Source: an uncultured Collinsella sp. (GTDB taxonomy: Bacteria > Actinomycetota > Coriobacteriia > Coriobacteriales > Coriobacteriaceae). From it: a stretch of DNA of 18,539 nucleotides. Position numbers and translations under genes: made by a program. Location: NCBI GenBank assembly GCA_937997605.1, contig CALLFD010000100.1:1-18539 (forward strand), given 5' to 3'. The notes beneath the pieces were generated by a model. That model did not search any database. It had not been told where the DNA came from and saw only the letters and a list, made by a program, of their open reading frames with translations. Of this stretch, positions 6,746-14,554 are shown piece by piece (positions within the stretch are counted from its first letter, which is position 1; each line of letters begins with the position of its first letter).

Positions 6746-8068
6746 ATGGCCTTCGAGAGCGTTAACTATCAGTGCCCTGCCTGCGGTGGCCCCCTGCATT
6801 TTGCAAGCGCCGAGCAAAAGCTCGTCTGCGACTACTGTGACTCGCGCTTTGAAGTCGAAGAAGTCGAGGCCCTCTATCGCGAGCGCCAGGACAAGGCCGA
6901 CGCCAAAGCCGATGCGGCAGCCGCAACGCCCAAGCCCGTCGCCGACGACGCGGTGCAGGAGCTCGCCCAGAACGCCGGCTACATCTGCTCGTCGTGCGGC
7001 GCCGAGCTCGTGTCCGACGGCACCGTCGCCGTCACCACCTGCCCGTACTGCGGCAACTCCGCCGTGGCGCCCGGCCAGCTCTCTGGCGACTTCTCGCCCG
7101 ACCTGGTGATTCCGTTTAAGCTCGGGCGCGACGACGTCACGGCCGCACTCAAGGAACACTACAAGGGCAAGATCTTGCTGCCCAAGAGCTTTGTCACCGG
7201 CAACCACATCGACGAGGTCCAAGGTGTCTACGTGCCGTTTTGGCTCTACGGCGCCCGCGTTGACGGCGAAGTGTACTTTGACGCGACCAACGAGACCGTG
7301 ACCGAGGAATCCGACCGCACCGTCACGACCACCGACCACTACGATGCCTATCGCAAGGGCAATATCTCGTTTAAGCGCGTGCCCGTCGACGGATCGTCCA
7401 AGATGCCCGACGGCCACATGGACGCCATCGAGCCGTTTGACTACGACGCGCTGCGCCCGTTTTCGGTCGCGTATATGCCCGGCTACATCGCCAACCGCTA
7501 CGACGAGGATTGCGAAACCTGCAAGGCGCGCGCCGAGCGCCGCATGGAGGAGAGTACGATCTCGGCCCTGCGCGAGACCGTCGTCGACGAGTATGACGAC
7601 GCCACAGTCGAAAGCAAGCAGCTCGACTACACCTGGGAAGACAGCGACTACGCCCTGTTTCCCGTGTGGATGCTTTCCACCTCGTGGAACGGCAAGAGTT
7701 ATCTGTTTGCCATGAACGGCCAGACCGGCCGCTTGGTCGGCGAGCTCCCCTGCTCCAAGCCCAAGCTCGCCATCGCCTCGGTGCTGTTCTTCGCGATCGG
7801 ATTTATCCTCTCCCAGATTCTCTTTATGGGGGAATACGCCTTCGATCCGGATTACCTCACCTTTGATATCGAGGGCATCCTCATCAACGTCATCGCGCCG
7901 CTGATCATCGTGATTATCGGAGACGTACTACTGGTAGGCCAGCTCAAGACGGCCAACGAGGCCACCCACGCCGACGAGTACTGTGGCGAGCTCGACCTGA
8001 CCGAGAAGCACGACACCTTCAGCCACACCGAGACCACCGTTGTCATGAAGGACGACAAGGACGATTAA
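6746..8068 (+). CDS. Zinc-ribbon membrane protein, YdjG-like
   Basis: Encodes 440 aa. It has an N-terminal TFIIB-like zinc ribbon (Cys10, Cys13, Cys28, Cys31), a linker rich in Ala, Lys and Asp, a second ribbon (Cys81, Cys84, Cys99, Cys102), and a conserved-looking soluble domain (PFKLGRDDVTAALKEHY, then PFWLYGARVDGEVY). Two hydrophobic segments follow near 339-365 and 373-400, then an acidic tail. This order matches zinc-ribbon membrane proteins such as Bacillus YdjG, which sits beside the SPFH protein YdjI; here too the next gene encodes a YdjI-like protein. A cysteine pair (DCETCKAR, about residues 255-260) lies in the central domain. An AAAGGAC ribosome site precedes the ATG. A membrane-anchor role for its partners is inferred from the family. 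Confidence 0.8.
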   Translation: MAFESVNYQCPACGGPLHFASAEQKLVCDYCDSRFEVEEVEALYRERQDKADAKADAAAATPKPVADDAVQELAQNAGYICSSCGAELVSDGTVAVTTCPYCGNSAVAPGQLSGDFSPDLVIPFKLGRDDVTAALKEHYKGKILLPKSFVTGNHIDEVQGVYVPFWLYGARVDGEVYFDATNETVTEESDRTVTTTDHYDAYRKGNISFKRVPVDGSSKMPDGHMDAIEPFDYDALRPFSVAYMPGYIANRYDEDCETCKARAERRMEESTISALRETVVDEYDDATVESKQLDYTWEDSDYALFPVWMLSTSWNGKSYLFAMNGQTGRLVGELPCSKPKLAIASVLFFAIGFILSQILFMGEYAFDPDYLTFDIEGILINVIAPLIIVIIGDVLLVGQLKTANEATHADEYCGELDLTEKHDTFSHTETTVVMKDDKDD

Positions 8069-8116
8069 CCATCCTGACCAATACCACCCGGCCTTTGACG
8101 AGAAAGGAAGATCACC

Positions 8117-9355
8117 ATGGGACTCTTGAAAGCTGGATTGGGAGCTGCCGGCGGCGTCATGGCCGACCAGTGGAAGGAATTTATCTACTGCGAATCGATG
8201 CCTGCTGACGTCTTGGCCTGCAAGGGCAGCAAACGCACCGGTGGCCGCAGCTCCAACACGCGCGGCGAGGACAACGTCATCTCCAACGGCTCGGTCATCG
8301 CCGTCAACGACGGCCAGGGCATGCTCGTGGTGCAAAACGGCAAGATCATCGAAGTCGCGCTGGAGCCCGGTGAGTTCGTCTTCGATACCGGCAGCGAGCC
8401 GAGCGTCTTTAGCGGCAACCTGGGCGACTCCATCAAGGAGACCTTCGCCAATATCGGCAGCCGCTTTACCTTTGGCGGCGACGCGGGCAAGGACCAGCGC
8501 GTCTACTTCATCAACACCAAGGAGATCGTCGGCAACAAGTACGGCACCGCCTCGCCCGTGCTCTTCCGCGTGGTCGATAACAACATTGGCCTGGACGTCG
8601 ACATCTCCGTGCGCTGCAACGGCGAGTATTCGTATCGCATCACCAACCCGCTGCTGTTCTACACCAACGTGTGCGGCAACGTGACCGATAGCTATACGCG
8701 CGACAAGATCGACAGCCAGCTTAAGTCCGAGCTGCTCACCGCCCTGCAGCCCGCCTTTGCCAAGATTTCGGAGATGGGCATCCGCTACAGCGCCATCCCC
8801 GGCCACACCACCGAGCTCGCCCGTGCGCTCAACGAGGTCCTCTCTGCCGACTGGCGTGACCTGCGTGGCGTCGAGATCGTGAGCTTTGGCGTCAACTCCA
8901 TCGCCGCCTCGCAAGAAGACGAGCAGATGATCAAGGACCTGCAGAAAGCCGCGGTCATGCGCGATCCCACTATGGCGGCAGCCAACATTGCCAGCGCCCA
9001 GAGCGACGCAATGCGCGCGGCAGCCGCCAACCCCAACGGCGCGATGGCGGGCTTTATGGGCATGGGCATGGCAGGCGGCATGGGCGGTATGAACGCCAGC
9101 CAGCTGTTCGCCGCCGGCCAGGCGCAGCAGCAGGCCGCCCCGCAGCCGGCTCCGGCACCCGCTCCCGCACCGGCTCCCGCCGCACCTGCGGCCGGCACAT
9201 GGACCTGCAGCTGCGGCGCCACCAACACCGGCAAGTTCTGCTCCGAGTGCGGCAGCCCCGCGCCCGTCCCGGCACCGACCAAGTGGTTCTGTCCCAACTG
9301 CGGCAACGAAAACGGCGGCAAGTTCTGCAGCAACTGCGGAACGCCCAGGCCCTAG
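8117..9355 (+). CDS. SPFH-domain protein with double zinc ribbon, YdjI-like
   Basis: Encodes 412 aa. Residues about 20-290 form an SPFH (band-7) domain of the YdjI/virion-core-like class (COG4260 type): DQWKEFIYCESMPAD at the start, EPGEFVFDTGSEPSVF, and INTKEIVGNKYGTASPV. No N-terminal membrane helix is visible, unlike classical flotillins, so membrane contact probably depends on a partner. A Gly/Met-rich stretch (about 305-325) and a Pro-Ala repeat (about 340-358) lead to two tandem zinc ribbons, WTCSCGATNTGKFCSECG (about 361-378) and WFCPNCGNENGGKFCSNCG (about 390-408). An AAAGGAAG ribosome site precedes the ATG. It lies 48 nt after the YdjG-like gene and is probably cotranscribed. It may scaffold membrane-stress assemblies, which is inferred from the Bacillus family. 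Confidence 0.88.
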   Translation: MGLLKAGLGAAGGVMADQWKEFIYCESMPADVLACKGSKRTGGRSSNTRGEDNVISNGSVIAVNDGQGMLVVQNGKIIEVALEPGEFVFDTGSEPSVFSGNLGDSIKETFANIGSRFTFGGDAGKDQRVYFINTKEIVGNKYGTASPVLFRVVDNNIGLDVDISVRCNGEYSYRITNPLLFYTNVCGNVTDSYTRDKIDSQLKSELLTALQPAFAKISEMGIRYSAIPGHTTELARALNEVLSADWRDLRGVEIVSFGVNSIAASQEDEQMIKDLQKAAVMRDPTMAAANIASAQSDAMRAAAANPNGAMAGFMGMGMAGGMGGMNASQLFAAGQAQQQAAPQPAPAPAPAPAPAAPAAGTWTCSCGATNTGKFCSECGSPAPVPAPTKWFCPNCGNENGGKFCSNCGTPRP

Positions 9356-9374
9356 CCCCTCTATCTGGTAATTG

Positions 9375-9396
9375 GCGGGGGATCCGCCACCCCCGC
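9375..9396 (+). terminator. Terminator-like hairpin between SPFH and lipoprotein genes
   Basis: GCGGGGG (9375-9381) pairs with CCCCCGC (9390-9396) across 8 nt, 20 bp after the SPFH stop. Only ATTTG follows, so termination is likely partial. It could reduce expression of the downstream lipoprotein or stabilise the upstream mRNA end. Confidence 0.4.
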
Positions 9397-9435
9397 ATTT
9401 GCTTCTGTGGGTTTCGTTCGATGAAGGAGGACACC

Positions 9436-10278
9436 ATGAAGACAACGTTCAAAAAGTCCGTACTCGCATTTCTGACATGCGTCCTGGCGCTCGCCTTTGC
9501 CCTGACGGGCTGCAGCGGCGGCGGCAAAGACCCCAAGGCCAACTTCGTTGGCAGCTGGGAACTCTCGGGTGGAACCGTGGATGGCGAAGAGCTGACCGAT
9601 GAGTACATGAAGATGCTCGAGGATTGGGGTGTCCACTGTGTTCTGATTCTCGATGAGGACGGTACAGGTGCCCTCGACCTGTTCCTTGAAGTCATGGACC
9701 TTAAATGGGAGGCAAAGGACGCCACCACCGTAACCATCACCGCCGAAGACGAGTCGCATGACATGAAGCTCAAGGACGGCAAACTCATCCTCGAAGAAGA
9801 TGACGGCAATCTTGTCTTTACCAAGTCCGACAAGGACCTGTCCGGTACGGTGAAGAAGGATCGCGAGGCGGCCGAGAAGGAAGAAGAGATCGATGAGGCC
9901 GTCGAAGACGAAGATGTCCAGAGCGTCGAAATCTCCCCCGCCGTCACCGTCGCCGATGACGATCTGTGCACCATCACCATCACCGAGAAGTTCAAGGACG
10001 ACTGGGGCGACATCGGCTTTGTCGTCAACATCACCAACAAGAGCGACAAGGACCTGACCTTCTACGCCCCCACCGGCAAGACCAACGTCAACGGCACCAT
10101 GAAGGAAGCCTGGTTCTCGGCTCACCTGATGCCCGGCACCAACGCCACCGAAGAGTTCACCTTCTCGAACGGCACACTCGATAGCCTTGACGACCTCGTC
10201 AACACGACCATCGGCATCGATGCCTACCTGACCGATTCCTACGAGGACGTCGCCTCCTACAGCGCAACCATCGCGTAA
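9436..10278 (+). CDS. Secreted lipoprotein with lipocalin-like N-terminal domain
   Basis: Encodes 280 aa. ATG 9436 follows AAGGAGG; although the frame is open further upstream, only this start gives a ribosome site and a signal peptide. MKTTFKKS is followed by a hydrophobic core and the lipobox LTGC, so Cys26 should be lipidated and the protein anchored on the outer face of the membrane. Residues about 34-135 (FVGSWELSGGTVDGEELTD onward) resemble small lipocalin-like lipoprotein domains. An acidic Glu/Asp-rich linker (about 140-165) leads to a C-terminal beta-sandwich-like domain with FVVNITNKSDKDLTFY, as in DUF4352-type lipoproteins. It is the last plus-strand gene of the cassette, 80 nt after the SPFH gene and beyond a hairpin. 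No specific function is recognised. Confidence 0.8.
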   Translation: MKTTFKKSVLAFLTCVLALAFALTGCSGGGKDPKANFVGSWELSGGTVDGEELTDEYMKMLEDWGVHCVLILDEDGTGALDLFLEVMDLKWEAKDATTVTITAEDESHDMKLKDGKLILEEDDGNLVFTKSDKDLSGTVKKDREAAEKEEEIDEAVEDEDVQSVEISPAVTVADDDLCTITITEKFKDDWGDIGFVVNITNKSDKDLTFYAPTGKTNVNGTMKEAWFSAHLMPGTNATEEFTFSNGTLDSLDDLVNTTIGIDAYLTDSYEDVASYSATIA

Positions 10279-10328
10279 CGGCAGACACCGATAGCCACGG
10301 ATTGGCGGACACATCCGCGCACATGCCA

Positions 10329-10363
10329 GGCGGGGCCGCAGGAGTTGATCCTGCGGCCCCGCC
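10329..10363. terminator. Bidirectional hairpin between convergent genes
   Basis: A perfect 15-bp stem, GGCGGGGCCGCAGGA (10329-10343) with TCCTGCGGCCCCGCC (10349-10363), has a 5-nt loop. It lies between the lipoprotein stop (10278) and the response-regulator stop (10389). The flanking T-tract is short on both sides (GCTTTAT on the plus strand). Stem strength and the convergent setting favour a shared terminator. Confidence 0.7.
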
Positions 10364-10388
10364 GCTTTATGCCGATGCGTAACGAGCG

Positions 10389-11009
10389 CTAGCGCTCCAT
10401 GTTGGGAACGATGCTGCCCTCCGTTACTGCGCGCACGGCCAGGCGCATGATGTTGTCGTAGCCGGTCTTGCTCAGGATCTCCGAGATGCGACGCTTGATG
10501 GTGCCCTCGCTCATAAACAGCTCGGCCGCGATCTCGCGGCGGCTTTTGCCCTCGCAGGCAAGGCGCAAAATCGACAGCTCGACATCGTCGAGGGCCGCCG
10601 TGCCCGAGAAAATGCTCTCGGGCGGCTTGGGAAACGTGCAATAGCCCGCCAGCGTTGAGCGCATCACGGCGAACAGCTCGTCGATACCGACGTTCTTGTA
10701 CACAAAGCTATCGACGCCCGCCTCGCGGGCCTGATCGACAAAAGTGATCTCGGGCATGCCGGTCATGATAATGATGCGGCACTCGGGCAGCTGCTCCTTG
10801 ATACGCGCCGCCGCCACGATGCCGTTGGAATCATGCTCGGTGCAGACGTCCATCAGTATCATGTCCGGGCGCTCCCTGAGCGCGACACCTAAGGCCTCGG
10901 AGGCATCGGCGATGGCGGAAACAACGGTCATATCGGGCTGGTCGCCAACGGAGCGCGCCAGGCTCTCGCGCAGGATGGCCTGGTCTTCGACTATAAGGAC
11001 GCGAATCAT
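10389..11009 (-). CDS. NarL/FixJ-family response regulator
   Basis: A 206-aa transcription factor activated by phosphorylation. The receiver domain (about 2-120) has the acidic pair Glu8-Asp9, phospho-acceptor Asp54 (ILMDVC), Thr83 (IIMTGMP) and Lys105 (FVYKN), so every key residue is present. The C-terminal LuxR-type helix-turn-helix (about 140-200) includes GKSRREIAAELFMSEGTIKRR. Its start overlaps the stop of the histidine kinase gene by 4 nt (ATGA), so it is translationally coupled to its likely cognate kinase. The targets are not visible in the sequence. The gene ends at a strong hairpin shared with the convergent lipoprotein gene. Confidence 0.92.
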   Translation of the reverse strand: MIRVLIVEDQAILRESLARSVGDQPDMTVVSAIADASEALGVALRERPDMILMDVCTEHDSNGIVAAARIKEQLPECRIIIMTGMPEITFVDQAREAGVDSFVYKNVGIDELFAVMRSTLAGYCTFPKPPESIFSGTAALDDVELSILRLACEGKSRREIAAELFMSEGTIKRRISEILSKTGYDNIMRLAVRAVTEGSIVPNMER

Positions 11010-12499
11010 GAGCTTCTCCTCCGAACAGCAGCGTTGGGCGTAAGCGGAATGGATACCGTAAGCGTAAAGGGTGGGGCGGCGTGGACCTCTAGGCTGCCAC
11101 CCAGATCTTGCGCGACATGCCTCATACCTGGGATACCCGTTCCCTCGCGATACGATACGGGGGCCGGCGCGCCGTCATTAGAGATGGTCATGCGCGCGAT
11201 GTCGCATCCGTTCGACTCCTCCTGCCACAGGTGCACATGGACCTGGTGGGCCTGCGCGTGCTTGGTGGCGTTGGTCGAGGCCTCGCGGATAATCTGCAAA
11301 AAGGCCGCCGCGACACGCGTGTCCTCGGGAAGCGACCCCTCTGCATCAATCTGCACGCTCACTAGGCCAAAGGCATGAATGATATCGCCCAGCTGCTCCG
11401 CCGGCTCGCTGTCGCCGCCACTGCGCAAGTCGTCGGAGATTGAGCGCAGCAGCGGATCGATCTGCTCGAGCGATTCGTCGTCAAGGCGACCCTCCTCCAG
11501 ATAGCGATGGAGGATGGACAGGCGCTGCCCGATCACATCGTGAACGCGGGCGCGCATACGTAGGTAGGCCGCATTGTCGGCAACCTTTTTAACTTCTTCG
11601 ATCTGGGACTGGAGCTCTTGGCCCGCAAGCTCAAGCAGGTGGTTGGCTTGCGCCAAGCGGTCATGAGCATGCGCGTACTCTGTCACATCAAGACCGATAA
11701 TGCGCTCGAACGAACGGCCCGAAACCATAACACGATCGCACACAAATAGGCGAATCTCGGCGGGAGAGACCTCGACCACCGCACGCGCCTCACCAAAGCG
11801 GTCCAGATTAATCCGCACACGGTTCCTGCTGCTTTCGGGCATTTGCATGCTAAGTTTGCGCAGGTCGTTCCATGTGCCGCTCATATCGCCTAGGTCGGTG
11901 GGCATATGAAGCTCCACTAGGTTTTTGCGCATGCAGCGGTTCATGAGCAGCGGACGGCCCCTCGGGCCCAGATACAGGATGCCCACGGGAATCACGTTGA
12001 TGGTCTCGATCGTCGAGAACATGGTGATATCCTCCTGGCGGTTACGGACGTCCATCAAGAGCGCCGCGATGGAACGGAACAGGAAAAACGCTCCCTCTGC
12101 GATAAGGACCATGGTCCACGCCGAGCCCATGGCAAGCACCACCGGCGGTGTCACGGCGGCAACGAGCAACAGTTCGGCCAGCATGACGGGGCGACGATAG
12201 TGCACCATAAGTACCACGCCATAGGCAAAGATTGCGACATTGAGCCACAACGCTCCGCCCATTGCCTTGGCGCAAACGTCAAGCGGCGCCACCAGATACG
12301 AGCCAGACGACGCGAACAAGATGAGCGCCGAAATCATCAGGTGAAGCACAAGGCTCGCCTCGTAGGCACAAATCACCTTACGGTTATAGGACGAGCGGCG
12401 CGATGCGATGAGCGGGACGTGAATCGTCTGCAGACACGCAGCCAAGGCAAAGACAACATCGAGCGCAACGATTTGGGGAAGGATGAGCGAAATCTGCAT
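11006..12499 (-). CDS. Membrane histidine kinase, HisKA_3 (NarL-partner) type
   Basis: Encodes 497 aa from ATG 12499; a GTG at 12505 in the same frame would add two residues and overlap the preceding stop by 4 nt. About five hydrophobic helices fill residues 1-150. A PAS-like region (about 160-275, ETINVIPVGILYLGPRG) and a short coiled coil follow. The dimerisation helix has the phospho-acceptor His320 (RVHDVIGQRLS), and the ATPase domain has an N box (IIREASTNATKHA), ISNDGAP and GTGIPGMRH. All catalytic motifs of the HPK7/HisKA_3 class are present. It probably phosphorylates the response regulator encoded immediately downstream. The preceding sensor gene ends within a few nucleotides of its start, so all three genes look like one transcript. 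The signal sensed is unknown. Confidence 0.9.
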   Translation of the reverse strand: MQISLILPQIVALDVVFALAACLQTIHVPLIASRRSSYNRKVICAYEASLVLHLMISALILFASSGSYLVAPLDVCAKAMGGALWLNVAIFAYGVVLMVHYRRPVMLAELLLVAAVTPPVVLAMGSAWTMVLIAEGAFFLFRSIAALLMDVRNRQEDITMFSTIETINVIPVGILYLGPRGRPLLMNRCMRKNLVELHMPTDLGDMSGTWNDLRKLSMQMPESSRNRVRINLDRFGEARAVVEVSPAEIRLFVCDRVMVSGRSFERIIGLDVTEYAHAHDRLAQANHLLELAGQELQSQIEEVKKVADNAAYLRMRARVHDVIGQRLSILHRYLEEGRLDDESLEQIDPLLRSISDDLRSGGDSEPAEQLGDIIHAFGLVSVQIDAEGSLPEDTRVAAAFLQIIREASTNATKHAQAHQVHVHLWQEESNGCDIARMTISNDGAPAPVSYREGTGIPGMRHVAQDLGGSLEVHAAPPFTLTVSIPLTPNAAVRRRSS

Positions 12500-12501
12500 C
12501 G

Positions 12502-14385
12502 TCACTCACCCGCCCGCGGCATCAAGACGATCATGCGCAGCTGGCCGGGCTCGCCCTCAAGGCGGTATGCCACGTTGCGCCCTTGCAGAGCGCTATCGAG
12601 CTCTTGCGCAGCGGGCGTCTGCGAAAGATCTGCATCATCGTTGGAAAAAAGCGTGGCGCGTAGCTCGACACTGCATCGGTCATGGTCGCCCAAGTGATAC
12701 ATAAGCGCCGGATGGTCGGTGGTGTAGGCAAAAAACGCAAAGTCATACACGCAGTCGTACAGGGCGCTTACCGTACTGGCGTGCATCGGGCGCCGTATGG
12801 CGATAATCGAGGCGCAATCGATATCGATGGTGCGCAGGTCGCTTGCGAGCTCGTTGGCGATAAGCTGAATGCGGTCGCGATCAAAACCGCTCTCCCCGTG
12901 CTGCGCCAACGTGAGCGATCCCTTGCGCTTGCAATAGGCGACAAGCATCTTGGCGCGCTGCAACATGCGGTAACGCTCATGTGAAGACGCCTCGTCGGTC
13001 AACGGCGGCAGCGAGCTCAGCAGGTCGTACATCCCTTCGAGCGCGCGGGCAAGCGCCTGGTCCACGTCTTGGACCAGCAAGGTCTCGGCCTCTTGATCTG
13101 CCAGGTGCGTCTTAAGGTCGTAGTCGGCCGTGAGCAGTTCGTTTTGGCGCTGCAGTTCCATGCGACGATGTGCCAGTTCGCGATTGAGCTCGTTGAGTTC
13201 CGACACGTCTTGGGCAAGCAGGGCCGATCCGCCCAGCAGTGGAAAGGCACGGTACATCACATCGGGATCGGACGCCACGGCAAAGGCATGGGCGTGGCCG
13301 TGCTCCTGGGTCCGCAACTCCTCGCGCACGCCCACCGGCATTGGCTTTGACACTGGCGTGGCATAGACTTCCTGCAGGTCGCGCGTTAGAACTTTGAGGT
13401 CAAGCGGCAAGGTGTCGAAAATGCCGGCGATGTCGTGATATGACGGAACGACACCGCAATCGAGACAGATTTCCATCGCCACCACGCACAAGACGCAATA
13501 GACGAGCGAGAAGTTGAGCCTCCATGCCCAGGGCACGCGCAACGCATATGAGATGGCAAAGAACGCGCCGCCCAGCAGCACGAGCGCCGCCGTGCCCGAG
13601 AAACGTTGGATGCGAAAGGACGAGGACCGGCCCACCAGGATAAAAAAGGCCACAAAGTTAAAGGCCGTCCACACGAGGACGGCGAAATAACCCCAGCCGT
13701 ACGTGTAATCGTTGCTCCAGGTGTCGCTTGTACGGTCAAAGTGGAAGACCTGCTGGTGAAAATCGTTGGTGAGCACAAATCCGATAAGCAGGATAGCCAC
13801 AATCCACAGCGCAGCGCAGTAGCGGCGACCCAGGCGGTGTTGCTCCAGGCCCGCAAGGCGCAGACCACACAACTGGTAGAGCAGCGGAATGAGCGTCATG
13901 GGCACGTAGTACAGGTACCACAGCACGGTGGCATAGAACGGCGTGAACGACTTGTACTTGAGAATGACTTCGATCATCCACAGGGCGCAGATGGTGGCGA
14001 CGGCAACAAGGCGGCGGCGCAACACATAGTCCAAACAGCGCAGATAGACCGATACGCCCCAGATCGAAAATATAATTGCGGCGACAAGCAGCGGGAGAGA
14101 GCTCGAATGGACAAGCGCATCCACGACCTCTTCGGACACCTCGCCATAGGCTGGCACGGCGTTAGAAAGTTTGGGGTCGAAGGCGAACAGTGCCGGCAAG
14201 ACTGCCAAAAGCATGAGGAACAGCGCGGTGATGGCGCCGGCGATAGCGAAGACGCGGTGACGGTACACCTGATGTGTTATGCCAACAAGGAATCGCGGCA
14301 TGGCGAAGAGCCTGCCACCCATAGGATCCGCCACGGGTGCGGATCGGGCGGCCGCGTTGCCAATATGTCGTGCGCGGGTACCCAT
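12502..14385 (-). CDS. 7TM-type sensor protein with degenerate histidine-kinase module
   Basis: Encodes 627 aa from ATG 14385. The N-terminal half holds about eight hydrophobic helices resembling the histidine-kinase 7TM sensing region (IWGVSVYLRCLDYVLRRRL, then FTPFYATVLWYLYYVPMTLI). A coiled coil follows (about 430-475, ELNELNRELAHRRMELQRQ), then a region with LVAYCKRKGSLTLA, typical of the segment between the phospho-helix and ATPase of such kinases. I find no H-box His in an H-D/E context and no N or G boxes, so it looks catalytically dead. It is first in the operon with an intact kinase and a regulator, suggesting a signal-input or scaffold role. The frame stays open to 14529 across a palindrome, so that longer start is rejected. 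Alternative starts are 14322 and 14301; none has a good ribosome site. Confidence 0.75.
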   Translation of the reverse strand: MGTRARHIGNAAARSAPVADPMGGRLFAMPRFLVGITHQVYRHRVFAIAGAITALFLMLLAVLPALFAFDPKLSNAVPAYGEVSEEVVDALVHSSSLPLLVAAIIFSIWGVSVYLRCLDYVLRRRLVAVATICALWMIEVILKYKSFTPFYATVLWYLYYVPMTLIPLLYQLCGLRLAGLEQHRLGRRYCAALWIVAILLIGFVLTNDFHQQVFHFDRTSDTWSNDYTYGWGYFAVLVWTAFNFVAFFILVGRSSSFRIQRFSGTAALVLLGGAFFAISYALRVPWAWRLNFSLVYCVLCVVAMEICLDCGVVPSYHDIAGIFDTLPLDLKVLTRDLQEVYATPVSKPMPVGVREELRTQEHGHAHAFAVASDPDVMYRAFPLLGGSALLAQDVSELNELNRELAHRRMELQRQNELLTADYDLKTHLADQEAETLLVQDVDQALARALEGMYDLLSSLPPLTDEASSHERYRMLQRAKMLVAYCKRKGSLTLAQHGESGFDRDRIQLIANELASDLRTIDIDCASIIAIRRPMHASTVSALYDCVYDFAFFAYTTDHPALMYHLGDHDRCSVELRATLFSNDDADLSQTPAAQELDSALQGRNVAYRLEGEPGQLRMIVLMPRAGE

Positions 14386-14388
14386 AGT

Positions 14389-14400
14389 GCTTTTAGTGTA
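14389..14400 (-). promoter_or_regulatory. Possible -10 box giving a near-leaderless transcript
   Basis: On the minus strand TACACT lies 9 nt before ATG 14385 (TACACTAAAAGCACT then ATG). A start about 7 nt below the box leaves a leader of roughly 3 nt. This would explain the missing ribosome site, and leaderless mRNAs are common in actinobacteria. No good -35 box is seen. Confidence 0.3.
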
Positions 14401-14498
14401 CCGACAGGCAGGCTCAAAAAGCGGGCCACATGTCCCAAAATCCGCAGACGGCAAGGCGCCCGGCAGCCTCCCCCGTCTGGCACTTCCCGATATCCGCC

Positions 14499-14549
14499 CG
14501 CCCCAAACCACCGCAAAGGAGACAGGCACCTTTGTGGTGGTTTGGGGCG
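14499..14549. repeat. 51-bp intergenic palindrome, 21-bp arms
   Basis: The left arm at 14499-14519 and the right arm at 14529-14549 match at 20 of 21 positions when one is reverse-complemented, with a 9-nt loop (AGACAGGCA). The left arm begins CGCCCCAAACCACC. It lies 5 bp past the DUF4867 stop and upstream of the sensor gene, so it may cap the 3' end of the DUF4867 mRNA, but no U-tract follows. The 15-mer at 14529-14543 recurs reverse-complemented in the mgtA leader (991-1005), marking it as a dispersed family. A further inverted pair, CAGACGG/CCGTCTG, lies at 14445-14451/14473-14479. Confidence 0.65.
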
Positions 14550-14554
14550 ATGCG

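Noticed and set aside
6050..7417. 455-codon minus-strand ORF opposite the zinc-ribbon genes
   Set aside because: It covers two plus-strand genes with clear Cys motifs and ribosome sites, and its own composition is typical of antisense shadows.
9199..9435. Upstream extension of the lipoprotein frame
   Set aside because: It overlaps the SPFH gene, and the true start at 9436 has both a ribosome site and a lipoprotein signal peptide.
7928..9445. 505-codon minus-strand ORF opposite the SPFH gene
   Set aside because: It is a shadow of a well-supported gene, Gly/Ala/Arg-rich and without a recognisable domain.
14386..14529. Extended N-terminus of the sensor protein
   Set aside because: The extension would run through the palindrome at 14499-14549, has no ribosome site and adds unrelated low-complexity residues.
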